The notes: generated from the sequence alone by a model not told the origin. A stretch of 64,000 nt of DNA from Rhynchopus sp. YZ270_cl-10 (GCA_964035575.1 OZ037886.1:1240001-1304000); one strand, 5' to 3'. Shown: positions 31,378 to 40,653, counted from the first letter of the stretch. Program-made: numbers and translations.

Positions 31378-31870
31378 CGGCCTTTGGTTGGTGACGTCAA
31401 GTGTGTTGTGGTCCATCCTGCTGCAGCAAGCACCGTACGAATCACTGAACAAATGACGTCTGCAATGCGCAGATGTCATGGTAGGTGTAGAGGGTGCGAC
31501 TCAATGCAATGCAATGCAACAACGCAACGCAACGGGTGGCAAGGGGAGGACGTATGGCCCTCAAGAAGACGTCGTCTAAGGAAGGGGCTAGGGGGAGGAG
31601 GGATGCGTCGCCTGAACAACCAGTGATGTGGTTTGGGATAGGGACGGGGTGGCCAAGTGGAGGGAGGGGGGTCTTGCACTTTCATTTACAATCTGAGCCT
31701 AATATAACAGGAAATACAAAGAAGGAAAGTTTGGGAGTGTTAGGATCACTTTTCATCACTCAGCTCCCTCTGATGGGGTGTTTGCCCTGTTATTTACAGG
31801 TGTCTGTGGGTGTGATATGATGTTCGTAGTACAGACATCATGTGAACACGCTCCGCGTTGCGTTCTTAGT
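31378..31870. other. Intergenic, nothing firm
   Basis: Contains short CAATG/CAACG direct repeats at 31500-31535 and GC-rich text after the Nudix gene. No gene recognised. The first small-RNA module begins at its right edge. Confidence 0.4.
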
Positions 31871-31872
31871 GC

Positions 31873-31954
31873 ATGATGAAACACAACGAGGCATTTGTCT
31901 GATCTTCCTTTGGGTGACGCAAAACACGTTAGACTACCTTAATTTACCTGCTGA
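31873..31954 (+). ncRNA. U15/snR13-like box C/D snoRNA candidate, copy 1
   Basis: Box C ATGATGA (31873-31879) is followed by guide ACGAGGCATTTG and box CTGA (31899-31902). A box C'-like GGGTGACG and a second CTGA (31951-31954) follow. The guide pairs over 12 bp with the universally conserved LSU rRNA segment CAAATGCCTCGT. The box+5 rule points to the A methylated by yeast snR13 and human U15 (A2281, yeast numbering, from memory). The string GAGGCATTTGTCTGA also ends human U15 as I recall it. A second stretch, CTACCTTAA, is complementary to the adjoining rRNA TTAAGGTAG. Confidence 0.6.
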
Positions 31955-31995
31955 AACAACACTTCCTTCCTTCTCCGCTTTGCTGATCCATGCAG

Positions 31996-32076
31996 ATGAT
32001 GATAACCTTTTACAGTTTGCTTGAGTGGCGTCAGCCTCGGTGAGGGCAACAATTCGGACTATGGAGTTACCTCTGA
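31996..32076 (+). ncRNA. Second box C/D snoRNA candidate, copy 1
   Basis: 81 nt from box C ATGATGA to box D CTGA. A terminal stem is formed by ATGCA before the C box and TGCAT after the D box. GGTGAGGG in the middle could serve as C'. The guide before box D is ACTATGGAGTTACCT; I could not place its target. A pyrimidine tract ending in GCAG precedes it. Confidence 0.5.
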
Positions 32077-32202
32077 TGCATGCAAACAGACCACAAACAC
32101 GATTAGAAAAGAGAAGAGAGACAAGAGAGGATTACCTCAGCCCTGTCGGTTCAACACAGAATAGATCTGAGACAGCAACACAAACAGCAACAACGAATCC
32201 GA

Positions 32203-32269
32203 GCATACCTCATGCCTTAGACACACGGCCCCTTCTTCTGTGGGGTTGTGTGTCACAGAGAGTGCGAGA
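32203..32269 (+). ncRNA. 67-nt H/ACA-like (AGA box) hairpin candidate, copy 1
   Basis: Lower stem GCAT/GTGC and an upper stem GACACAC..CCCC/GGGG..GTGTGTC capped by TTCTTCTGT. Unpaired pockets lie on both sides, and AGA follows one base after the lower stem. Single hairpins of about 65-70 nt with an AGA box are the H/ACA form known from trypanosomatids. Confidence 0.4.
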
Positions 32270-32317
32270 TCCCATCCCATCCCATCCAGAGAGGTTCCTC
32301 CAGCAACACAACTGTGC

Positions 32318-32398
32318 ATGATGAAACACAACGAGGCATTTGTCTGATCTTCCTTTGGGTGACGCAAAACACGTTAGACTACCTTAATTTACCTGCTG
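32318..32398 (+). ncRNA. U15/snR13-like snoRNA candidate, copy 2
   Basis: C box 32318-32324, rRNA-complementary guide and CTGA at 32344-32347, closing CTGA at 32395-32398. Same sequence as copy 1. Confidence 0.55.
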
Positions 32399-32440
32399 AA
32401 ACAACACTTCCTTCCTTCTCCGCTTTGCTGATCCATGCAG

Positions 32441-32521
32441 ATGATGATAACCTTTTACAGTTTGCTTGAGTGGCGTCAGCCTCGGTGAGGGCAACAATTC
32501 GGACTATGGAGTTACCTCTGA
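32441..32521 (+). ncRNA. Second box C/D candidate, copy 2, in the peroxidase leader
   Basis: Identical 81-nt unit. Beyond it the repeat fades after CAGCCCTGTCGGTTCA into the peroxidase 5' region, 137 bp before that gene's ATG. It may lie in a leader intron. Confidence 0.5.
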
Positions 32522-32657
32522 TGCATGCAAACAGACCACAGACACGACTTTGATTATTCTATAAAGAAGACATCAGCCCTGTCGGTTCAAACACCCCTGG
32601 TGTGCCGAATTCCCCAGCCCCAACACCACCACACATTTGCAGAATTAACACATCAAA

Positions 32658-33878
32658 ATGGCAGCAAAAGCCGCACTCCTTCTGTTCGCAGTTGCGTGCC
32701 CCTCTGTGGCAAAGCAATGCCCAGGTGAGCTGCACGGAACGCCCCCCTCTGACGAGGCGGAGATCCCGACGCTGGCCGAGTACAACACGGCACTGAAGGG
32801 GCTGAACATCCAGGCCGTGGTGGCGGACATTGTGCACATGCTGACAAAGACGCAGGAGTGCTGGCCTGCCGACACGTCGGCGACGTCTGCTGTGGGAACG
32901 TCGTACGGTGGGCTGTTCACACGTCTGTCGTGGCACTGCTCTGGGTCGTACCGCAACACCGACGGCCGTGGTGGCTGCAGCGGAGGACGTCAACGCTTCC
33001 AGCCTGAGAACAGCTGGGACGACAACACCAACCTCGACAAGGCACGCGGTCTGCTGTGGCCCATCAAGCAGAAGTACGGTGACGCCCTGAGCTGGGGAGA
33101 CCTGTTCATCCTTGCCGGAACCAGCTCGATCCTGCACATGGGTGGGCCGATCAACGAGATCTGCGTTGGTCGTGTGGACGACGCGAACGGCAGCAAGAGC
33201 GCACCCCTGGGCCCTGGCCCCGAGCAGCCCGCATGCCCGATCCAGGGAGACTGCAAGGTGCCGCTGGGAACCTCGACTGTGGGTCTGATCTACGTCAACC
33301 CTGAGGGCTTCATGGGTGTCCCGGACCCTGCCATCAGCGCTGTGCAGATCCGTGACGTGTTTAGCCGCATGGGCATGAACGACACTGAGACCGTTGCACT
33401 CATTGGTGGTGGCCACGCCTTCGGACGCTCGCACGGTGCCTGCCCGTCTGGCGCGGGACCCGCCCCCAAGGACCAGCCGCAGGACCCGTGGCCGGGTGCA
33501 TGCGGGACTGGCAAGGCGACGGACACGTTCACCAGCGGAATTGAGGGACCGTGGACGACAGACCCCTTCAAGTGGGACAACGAGTACTTCACCCTTCTGA
33601 ACACATGGGGAAAGAACTACACCACCGCCAAGGGACCTGGAGGCAAGTACCAGTGGCGCATCCCCCAGAAGCCCGACCTGATGATGATGACGACGGACGT
33701 GGCGCTTGTCTACGACAACGTGTACGCTGACATTGTGAAGGAGTACGCCACGGACCTCCCGAAGCTTGAGACTGCCTTCGCAGCGGCCTGGGAGAAGCTC
33801 ACCTCCTCGGGCGGCGTGTGGGCCGACGAGAAGAAGTGCTGGCAGCCCGGCAACACCTACAAGCACAGCGCACTGTAG
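32658..33878 (+). CDS. Secreted KatG-like class I heme peroxidase, single domain
   Basis: Single exon, 406 residues, starting with a short signal peptide (MAAKAALLLFAVACPSVA). The distal heme triad is RLSWHCSGSYR (Arg, Trp, His). Then GGRQRFQPENSWDDNTNLDKA and LLWPIKQKYGDALSWGDL match the N-terminal half of bacterial catalase-peroxidases. GLIYVNPEG holds the Tyr of the KatG adduct, GGGHAFGRSHG the proximal His, and TDVALVYDNVY the proximal Asp. The segment that carries the adduct Met in KatG (EQMGLGW) is here DPWPGACG, so the Met-Tyr-Trp crosslink looks impossible and catalase activity unlikely. Length is half of bifunctional KatG. Paired Cys residues fit an oxidising compartment. It should reduce H2O2 with an unknown donor in the secretory route or outside the cell. 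An acceptor-like TTTGCAG lies 18 nt before the ATG. Confidence 0.88.
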   Translation: MAAKAALLLFAVACPSVAKQCPGELHGTPPSDEAEIPTLAEYNTALKGLNIQAVVADIVHMLTKTQECWPADTSATSAVGTSYGGLFTRLSWHCSGSYRNTDGRGGCSGGRQRFQPENSWDDNTNLDKARGLLWPIKQKYGDALSWGDLFILAGTSSILHMGGPINEICVGRVDDANGSKSAPLGPGPEQPACPIQGDCKVPLGTSTVGLIYVNPEGFMGVPDPAISAVQIRDVFSRMGMNDTETVALIGGGHAFGRSHGACPSGAGPAPKDQPQDPWPGACGTGKATDTFTSGIEGPWTTDPFKWDNEYFTLLNTWGKNYTTAKGPGGKYQWRIPQKPDLMMMTTDVALVYDNVYADIVKEYATDLPKLETAFAAAWEKLTSSGGVWADEKKCWQPGNTYKHSAL

Positions 33879-34684
33879 GTTTGCTTCTCAAACGTGCCGC
33901 CCCCCTGTTGATACGGGAGCTTTGCCTGTTCCCCTCCCTTGAAATTCACCACCTTGTTTACCTACCCTACCCCTACCATGATACATGTGGCAACGGGTGC
34001 CGTTTTATGCCCACAATAACGCGAATAACACACACGTACTCAACACCCAAAGAGATCTTTAGTTTTGCTCTTCTCTTGCTTTTGTAATGTACGGACCTGT
34101 GAGCCTCTCAGGGACCGTAAACCTGACTCCCTGTATACATTATGTGTGTTTGTGTGGCCTGTAGATTCGCTCTCCCCAGCCCTTGTCTCTCTTCAGCGTG
34201 ATATTGCTTGTTTTTTTTTGTTCTTTTGTATGCGCCATTCTGTTCGCAAGACGGGTTTCTGCAACTGTTGCAGCCTGCGTCTTGCAGTATGACTCTTTCT
34301 AGGTACATTCATCTTCAAACTTTCAAAGTACAAAGTACCTACCTTTACCCTTGGGTATCCTGGTAGAACTATTTGCAGTAGGGGTAAATGCAATTTTTTG
34401 AGGACGGTTTTCCAAAGTGGCCATATTGACTCAAGGCTCCGTTTGTTCTTGGCCGCTGATGTTGCAGGAAAACCCCCTCAGAGAATACACATAGGACCTC
34501 TTGCCGCTGCAGCAATGAAACTATTGTCCGTAACAAACTTGCTTGATTTTCCTTTCCTCCGCACCCCATTCCCTCTACAGAGTGTCTATCGTAACCCCGT
34601 GATATCGCTTTGCATTGCTGTGTATGGCACTGTATGCACAAAAGCGTCAACATTTTTCGTTTGTTCACAACTTTTAAATCGTTT
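33879..34684. other. Intergenic, nothing recognised
   Basis: 3' flank of the peroxidase gene. No repeat copy or conserved frame was seen before the repeated module at 34685. Confidence 0.4.
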
Positions 34685-34909
34685 ATCTTCGGGCCACCGG
34701 TCCAGTCCAAAATGTGTCCTCCCCTCACTCCCCTACTTGAACATCCCTTACCAATCACACCTGCAGCTGTGTTCGCTGGTTTCGAATAATCAGTTCCATG
34801 CAAAGCGTCAAGCAGCCTGGCCAGCTTGTAACGGTTTGAGTTACTGCAGCGCGACTTGGGGTCTGTTACGAACATCTTCAATGCACCCGCCGAAGCAACA
34901 CAACTGTGC
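34685..34909 (+). repeat. Module X, copy 1, upstream of small-RNA module 3
   Basis: About 225 bp, repeated at 38743-38960 with scattered changes and one block (TTGGGGTCTGTTACGAA) missing there. It contains a hairpin CTGGTT-TCGAAT-AATCAG preceded by CACACCTGCAG. It may carry a further small RNA; type not resolved. Confidence 0.6.
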
Positions 34910-34992
34910 ATGATGAAACACAACGAGGCATTTGTCTGATCTTCCTTTTGGGTGACGCAAAACACGTTAGACTACCTTAATTTACCTGCTGA
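34910..34992 (+). ncRNA. U15/snR13-like snoRNA candidate, copy 3
   Basis: C box 34910-34916, guide and CTGA 34936-34939, closing CTGA 34989-34992. One extra T in the CTTCCTTTTGGG linker compared with copy 1. Confidence 0.55.
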
Positions 34993-35033
34993 AACAACAC
35001 TTCCTTCCTTCTCCGCTTTGCTTATCCATGCAG

Positions 35034-35114
35034 ATGATGATAACCTTTTACAGTTTGCTTGAGTGGCGTCAGCCTCGGTGAGGGCAACAATTCGGACTAT
35101 GGAGTTACCTCTGA
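35034..35114 (+). ncRNA. Second box C/D candidate, copy 3
   Basis: Same 81-nt unit and terminal stem. The preceding tract has CTTATCCATGCAG in place of CTGATCCATGCAG. Confidence 0.5.
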
Positions 35115-35240
35115 TGCATGCAAACAGACCACAAACACGATTAGAAAAGAGAAGAGAGACAAGGGAGGATTACCTCAGCCCTGTCGGTTCAACACAGAAT
35201 AGATCTGAGACAGCAACACAAACAGCAGCAACGAATCCGA

Positions 35241-35307
35241 GCATACCTCATGCCTTAGACACACGGCCCCTTCTTCTGTGGGGTTGTGTGTCACAGAGAG
35301 TGCGAGA
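35241..35307 (+). ncRNA. 67-nt H/ACA-like hairpin candidate, copy 2
   Basis: Hairpin identical to 32203-32269. Similarity to the other modules stops within a few bases after the AGA box (at CCCATCC), as expected if the unit ends there. Confidence 0.4.
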
Positions 35308-35324
35308 TCCCATCCGGAAATGAC

Positions 35325-35742
35325 AATGCAGGTGTTTAAAAACTTCACCAACGAGAAAAAGGCTCACGCCGGTGGGAAAAGATGTGAACGCCTCCCAACA
35401 CCCAGCTAGTTCATGAACCTGTACGTACAAGAGAGAGGGGTGGTGGGAACGGGGAAAGGACCGCCTTTCCCCGTATATGGCTCTAACGTACACTAAAGAC
35501 GTACGCACCACGTTGTGTCGCTCAATCGCCCTTCAGTACCCACTGAAGATGGGTAACATAAGGTGAGGCAATGGGGGTGATTGAAGGGGGAGGGGTGACA
35601 ACTCGCATCAAGACCACCGCACCCACTCTTCCACCTCCACCCCAACTATTGATATTTCATCGTCTCACACAGGACAGCACATTTCCTTCCTTCCTTCCCC
35701 CGTATCCCCTCCCTCCCCCTTCCCAACCCACCCCAAATTAAC
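35325..35742. other. Intergenic leader of the zinc-finger gene
   Basis: Unique sequence with a long C/T-rich tract (about 35670-35735) ending near the start codon. No RNA or repeat recognised. Confidence 0.4.
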
Positions 35743-36693
35743 ATGTCTCTCGTGTGTCATAAGTGTGATAAGCAGTTCATCCTCCAGCCTGAATATGACG
35801 CCCACCCATGCAACCAAGCGACGTCATCATCATCTGGGCAACGTGCGCAATCTTCACAACACAACGCTGTTCCCGATGACCCTGTAGCAAAGGCTGAGCG
35901 GGAGGTTGAAACACTAAAGGCAGAGCATGAGAAGCTGCGTGAGCAGATCACAGCCTGCGACAGGTGCAAGAGGGGCGAGGTGACCGTCCATGATCTCGAA
36001 GAACTCGTTGTCTACGTGGACGATATCACTGACGCAAGCCGCACCACCCCTGATGGCAAGCAGAAGATCGACGCCAAGATCGTCAAGCTCGAGGACGAAC
36101 TGAAGGTATGACCCTTGCTTTTCACACCCATTTTTTATTTTATCTTTTCTAGCATGACCCATTCGCAACATGTATGTGTGTGTGTGTTGGGGTTGCAATG
36201 TCGGCACTGGAGATGCACAGTGTGATGCAAGTTTGTTGTTGTTTTGTTGTTTCTAGTTTTGTACATTCATTTTCCACACACACTTACAGCAAAAGGGCGC
36301 AGAGTTGCTGATTGTGCGCGAGGACTTGAAGAATGTGATGGCGATGGCATTGTTGGAGCTGCAACTGCAACACGACAGAATCAGAATTGATAGCACGGTA
36401 TGTGCACTTGCCAGCCCTTCTAAAACGATCCCTGCTCGACAGGCGCAAGACGAGCGACGAACGACGAGCGACGAGCGTAACCATGCCATTTTTTTTCTTG
36501 AGTGGCTTGATGCCATGGATGGTATTGTTGTGTAACCAGAATTGTACCCTTTTTTTCCACACTGTATTATTCTAAGTCTCAAAAATAAATTGGGGAGAAC
36601 TTTTGACTGAAAGATTCTCAGATTCTTGTTGTTTTCTTGACATAGGTTACAGCGTCTTCTTCTGTTGTGACTTCGGCACCTCGCAAGGGATGA
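35743..36693 (+). CDS. Hypothetical zinc-finger / coiled-coil protein, 3 exons
   Basis: Exons 35743-36105, 36290-36397 and 36646-36693 (introns 184 and 248 nt, GTATGA/GTATGT donors) give 172 residues. The N-terminus is a C2H2-like finger, LVCHKCDKQFILQPEYDAHPC. After a Ser/Gln linker, residues about 48-80 form a coiled coil (AEREVETLKAEHEKLREQI), followed by a CDRCKRG knuckle and more helices to about residue 157. I do not recognise the family. The third exon encodes only 15 residues (VTASSSVVTSAPRKG); an alternative end exists if a strong donor-like GGTGAGT at 36704 is used instead. Confidence 0.55.
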
Positions 36694-36749
36694 GAAGCAA
36701 GTTTGGTGAGTGTGGGAAATGAAGTTTATGTTTGCAGCGAAAGACGTAG

Positions 36750-37103
36750 CAGAAGAACCTTGTGCTGTTTGATGATGTTGTGTTGGAGAAGAACCGGAGC
36801 GACTGCATCAACCTTTACGTGCATGGACGGCAGCGCAACATCTCCCCAGTCTACTTGAGGCAGAGCTTCTTTGCCACCCCAAAGGTGATACGACAGAACT
36901 GCAGCTGCTTCCTGCTGTTCAACCTCAACAAGAAGGAGAGGCGGATGACATCGTCTTCGTGCAGCGACCTTGAGCCTGATGAGTTCAATAGCATGTTCGA
37001 CGGTTTGCCCAGGTACAACTTCGTCATGATCGACAACGAGCCTATTGTTCCTGAACTGAAGTATCGGAGGAACTTTGACAAGATTGTATTGCGAGGACGG
37101 TAA
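36750..37103 (+). pseudogene. Fossil of an A32/FtsK-type DNA-packaging ATPase (Polinton or large DNA virus)
   Basis: About 115 residues match the second half of the A32-like packaging ATPase of Polintons, virophages and nucleocytoplasmic large DNA viruses. Recognisable are the Walker B region (NLVLFDDVV), the conserved YVHGRQRNISPVYLRQSFF block, and the later PKVIRQNCSCFLLF and YNFVMIDNEP stretches. The P-loop half, capsid, protease, polymerase and integrase of such elements were not seen nearby, so this is an isolated remnant, not a whole element. The well-kept motifs suggest moderate age. It could alternatively be an exon of a host gene that took over the domain. Confidence 0.55.
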
Positions 37104-37670
37104 GAGAAAAGACATGTCTGGCAGAACAGGCAACACCAAGACGAGAGACGTGTTCACGTGGCAGTGTTGGGAGCAAGATCGTGACTGTGATGTGTTGCAG
37201 AAGCAAATGTGCAGGGAACCCCAAGGTGGTGGTCAAGCGATAGACTCTTTTGTTGCCAGACCAGGCTTCCGTCTGCTACATTCTTCTTTGCGAAGAGGTG
37301 TACTGTCTGTTTATGTATTTGGTCCTGTTCCCAAGGCAGGCACTGGTTGTACGACTGGTGATGTGGTGAGGGACATGTTTGTTGGATGTTAGGAATGAGG
37401 ACAACTCAAGAAAGCCCCAGTCTCTTTCACTCTTTTTCACCTCCCACCTCCCACGATGCATCTGTTTCAGTATTCTCTGGCAGGTGACTGCTACATGTCT
37501 TGCACTTCATATTCTCTTGCCCGCTACACCTTTCTACTTGTCTCTTGCATAAGATGTGTGGCCCATCGTTCCAGTTTTTTCTTTCGATTGGTTAGGTTTT
37601 ATTCTGCTTTTAATATAAAGATAGATGTTTTTCTGTTCTCATACCACACTTACACTAAAATATCTAAATC
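37104..37670. other. Intergenic, nothing recognised
   Basis: Downstream of the ATPase fossil. The open frame at 37075-37392 has no known motif. Confidence 0.35.
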
Positions 37671-37807
37671 CAGTTTCAATTATTTCCATAATTGTACTTA
37701 GGTGGGTTTCTGTCTCTCGTTTCCTAATCGCCCTTGCTGCGCTGGGGCGATTATCCAACTCGAGCCAGAAACCCACCTGCGTACAATTATGAGGAAATAA
37801 TTGAACT
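37671..37807. repeat. 137-bp foldback palindrome
   Basis: Arms CAATTATTTCC.ATAATTGTAC and GGTGGGTTTCTG pair with complements at 37766-37804. An inner stem TAATCGCCC/GGGCGATTA caps it. It stands ten bases from the TA-flanked element that follows. Confidence 0.6.
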
Positions 37808-37816
37808 ATATTTATA

Positions 37817-38740
37817 TCATCCAAAATCTCGCTAGCCGTATACTTTTTCATATTTTTCACTCAGAAATGTGAGATGCATATTTTTTATCGTCCGACACCG
37901 GAATTGAACGTTTCGAAACCGCGCTTTCAAAAGAAATAAAAATTTCAAAAAAATAAAAAAAATCTTCAAATGGCCGTGTCAGTTTTTTCTCGTTTTCTTT
38001 TCGGTCACTCAAGAAATATAGTGTCCACAAACCCCCAAAAAATTTAGCCTATATGAATTTCCGGACTCCGCCCAAAAAAAAAAAAAAAAAATAGAAAACT
38101 TTAGTGGAGGAGAAGTTACATAAAAACCAGACCATGGCTTTAGGTACTAATACAAGGCAAATTCCTTAGCAAAACGGGCCAAGTTCCCGCACAAATACTC
38201 GTGAAAGCAAAAAATTTTCTGCGAGACGAAACCGGCGTTATTTGAATGATATTATGAACCCTCATTCCAAAGAGAAAAAAATCGAAAACATTCTTGAAGT
38301 TACTTCAAGATGAAACATCTCCGTCACTAGAAGGAAAACCTCAATTTACAAGGGAAATCCTTAAAGAAATGGGTGTGGTAAGGGAAACCTTAAGGAACCT
38401 ACTGAAAACCACCCCCCTCACGATTTTTCTTCAGAAAACCACAGGTGCATAAAAAAAATCGTCCGACCCCGGAATTGAACGATTTTACACCCGATCTTTC
38501 AAAATAAATAAAAATCGGGAAAAAAAATTGGGCTAATAATTCCGAGGATGTTTGCGGGCACGCCCGCAAGCGTTTGCGACATCGAGGGTGCATTTTTTCC
38601 CCCCGAAAACGCGCTTATATGAATTTCCGGGGCGATCTGAAAAAATTCCGGGGTCGGACAATTTTTTTAGCGAAAAATGGATCACTTAAAAACCAGACCA
38701 AAATCGGGCTTTTCTATACGGCTGGGCAGATTTTGGCTGA
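37817..38740. mobile_element. TA-flanked inverted-repeat element, copy 1 (924 bp)
   Basis: Terminal inverted repeats TCATCCAAAATCT..C.AGCCGTATA (right end TCAGCCAAAATCT...) are bounded by TA on both sides, a Tc1/mariner-like target. No transposase. Internal GTCCGACMCCGGAATTGAAC blocks are each followed by CTTTCAAAATAAATAAAAAT or close variants. A second copy lies inverted at 51796-52715. Confidence 0.75.
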
Positions 38741-38742
38741 TA

Positions 38743-38960
38743 TATCTTCAGGGCCACCGGTCCAGTCCAAAATGTGTCCTCCCCCTCAGGCCCCCTCCTC
38801 TACTTTTGAACATCCCTTACCAATCACACCTGCAGCTGTGTTCGCTGGTTTTGAATAATCAGTTCCATGCAAAGCGTCAAGCAGCCTGGCCAGCTTGTAA
38901 CGGTTTGAGTTACTGTAGCGTGACATCTTCAATGCACCCGCCGAAGCAACACAATTGTGC
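38743..38960 (+). repeat. Module X, copy 2
   Basis: Starts at the right edge of the TA-flanked element and runs into small-RNA module 4. See 34685 for its content. Confidence 0.6.
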
Positions 38961-39042
38961 ATGATGAAACACAACGAGGCATTTGTCTGATCTTCCTTTG
39001 GGTGACGCAAAACACGTTAGACTACCTTAATTTACCTGCTGA
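38961..39042 (+). ncRNA. U15/snR13-like snoRNA candidate, copy 4
   Basis: C box 38961-38967, guide and CTGA 38987-38990, closing CTGA 39039-39042. Confidence 0.55.
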
Positions 39043-39083
39043 AACAACACTTCCTTCCTTCTCCGCTTTGCTGATCCATGCAG

Positions 39084-39164
39084 ATGATGATAACCTTTTA
39101 CAGTTTGCTTGAGTGGCGTCAGCCTCGGTGAGGGCAACAATTCGGACTATGGAGTTACCTCTGA
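39084..39164 (+). ncRNA. Second box C/D candidate, copy 4, upstream of KMP-11
   Basis: Same unit. Similarity to other modules ends eight bases after box D (TGCATGCA), just past the terminal stem, which supports this as the unit border. Confidence 0.5.
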
Positions 39165-39347
39165 TGCATGCAGCGAACGTACATCGAAGTGCTGAGTCTT
39201 CTCCCTTTATTTCTTTGCTGCCTGTACATGTGGCTTAGGCCATGACCACCGATTTCCCTTCATTTTATCCGTGGATGCCTTGGTTTTTCTAGTGCACATC
39301 ACACCCACAACACCACACCACACAGAGCCACACACAACACCGCCACA

Positions 39348-39626
39348 ATGTGCACTACCTACCAGGAGTTCTCTGACAAGCTCGACCGTCTTGACGGTGA
39401 GTTCGGCAAGAAGATGGAGGAGCAGAACAAGAAGTTCTTCGCGGACAAGCCCGACGAGAGCACGCTCTCCCCCGAGATGAAGGAGCACTACGACAAGTTC
39501 GAGAAGATGATCAAGGAGCACACCGACAAGTTCAACAAGAAGATGCGTGACCACTCTGGCCACTTCAAGCAGAAGTTCCAGGAGTTGCTTGAGCAGCAGA
39601 AGAACGCGCAGTTCCCTGGGAAGTAA
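39348..39626 (+). CDS. KMP-11: Kinetoplastid membrane protein 11 (KMP-11)
   Basis: 92 residues, exactly the family length. The sequence follows KMP-11 almost position by position: TTYQEFSDKLDRLDGEF, KKMEEQNKKFFADKPDEST, SPEMKEHYDKFEKMIKEHT, and HFKQKFQELLEQQKNAQFPG. The protein is two amphipathic antiparallel helices lying on the membrane surface. In trypanosomatids it is found at the flagellum and flagellar pocket and is needed for basal-body segregation and cytokinesis. It has a single exon with strong codon bias (C/G third positions), in keeping with high expression. A polypyrimidine tract ending TTTTTCTAG at 39291 is a likely splice acceptor, leaving a leader of 56 nt. This gene is the main evidence for a euglenozoan. 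Confidence 0.95.
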   Translation: MCTTYQEFSDKLDRLDGEFGKKMEEQNKKFFADKPDESTLSPEMKEHYDKFEKMIKEHTDKFNKKMRDHSGHFKQKFQELLEQQKNAQFPGK

Positions 39627-40212
39627 GAATACGGCAACCGTACTGTAGCATAATGCAGGGTGATGTGTTTTAGAGAAAAAAATGCTGATGGAAGAATGCT
39701 TTCGAAAGATGTGTACATCATCTTTCACTTTTTCAACTTTGCAAGGTGGCTGAGGTTCATCTTGCAAACTTTTCTTTTTCTTTTTTAGTTTGGACGTGTA
39801 TTAGTTTAGTTAGAGACTTAATTTGTATTCTGGAGTGTGTGTTTTCTTTGCAGTGCAAGGCAACAGTCTTTTGCAGCACCACAACATGGCGCACCTGCAC
39901 AGGATGAGGCTCTCTTGAAGGGCCGGCCGTGCGTGTGTGTTGTGTCGTGTTTCGCTTCGTATTTGACTTTGCCATGCACAGCAGAGTTGCGTTCCCTGTG
40001 ATGCTTCTGCTGAGGGAGCGCGAACCATTTGCAGAACCGATGCTTCATATTGAGCACACATTCTGCAGACAAGTAAACCAAGTAAAATGAAACAAAACAA
40101 AAAGACAAAAGAAACAATTAGAGTAATATATGCGCAATGAACACGACCCTCCTCCCGCTACCTTTTCTTTGTTTCACATTTGGGTGTATTTCAACTCATT
40201 TCTATTATGTGC
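39627..40212. other. Intergenic with a truncated R1 copy
   Basis: 3' flank of KMP-11. R1 at 39743-39763 keeps only the outer stem (AAGGTG/CATCTT). Nothing else recognised. Confidence 0.4.
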
Positions 40213-40295
40213 ATGATGAAACACAACGAGGCATTTGTCTGATCTTCCTTTTGGGTGACGCAAAACACGTTAGACTACCTTAATTTACCTGCTGA
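40213..40295 (+). ncRNA. U15/snR13-like snoRNA candidate, copy 5
   Basis: C box 40213-40219, guide and CTGA 40239-40242, closing CTGA 40292-40295. Its upstream flank (TCTATTATGTGC) is unlike the other copies, so the left border lies close to the C box. Confidence 0.55.
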
Positions 40296-40336
40296 AACAA
40301 CACTTCCTTCCTTCTCCGCTTTGCTGATCCATGCAG

Positions 40337-40417
40337 ATGATGATAACCTTTTACAGTTTGCTTGAGTGGCGTCAGCCTCGGTGAGGGCAACAATTCGGAC
40401 TATGGAGTTACCTCTGA
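40337..40417 (+). ncRNA. Second box C/D candidate, copy 5
   Basis: Identical 81-nt unit with ATGCA/TGCAT terminal stem. Confidence 0.5.
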
Positions 40418-40543
40418 TGCATGCAAACAGACCACAAACACGATTAGAAAAGAGAAGAGAGACAAAAGAGGATTACCTCAGCCCTGTCGGTTCAACGCAG
40501 AATAGATCTGAGACAGCAACACAAACAGCAGCAACGAATCCGA

Positions 40544-40610
40544 GCATACCTCATGCCTTAGACACACGGCCCCTTCTTCTGTGGGGTTGTGTGTCACAGA
40601 GAGTGCGAGA
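40544..40610 (+). ncRNA. 67-nt H/ACA-like hairpin candidate, copy 3
   Basis: Identical hairpin with AGA box at 40608-40610. It completes the order U15-like, second C/D, AGA hairpin seen also in modules 1 and 3. Confidence 0.4.
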
Positions 40611-40653
40611 TCCCATCCCATCCAGAGTGGTTCCTCCAACAACACAACTGTGC

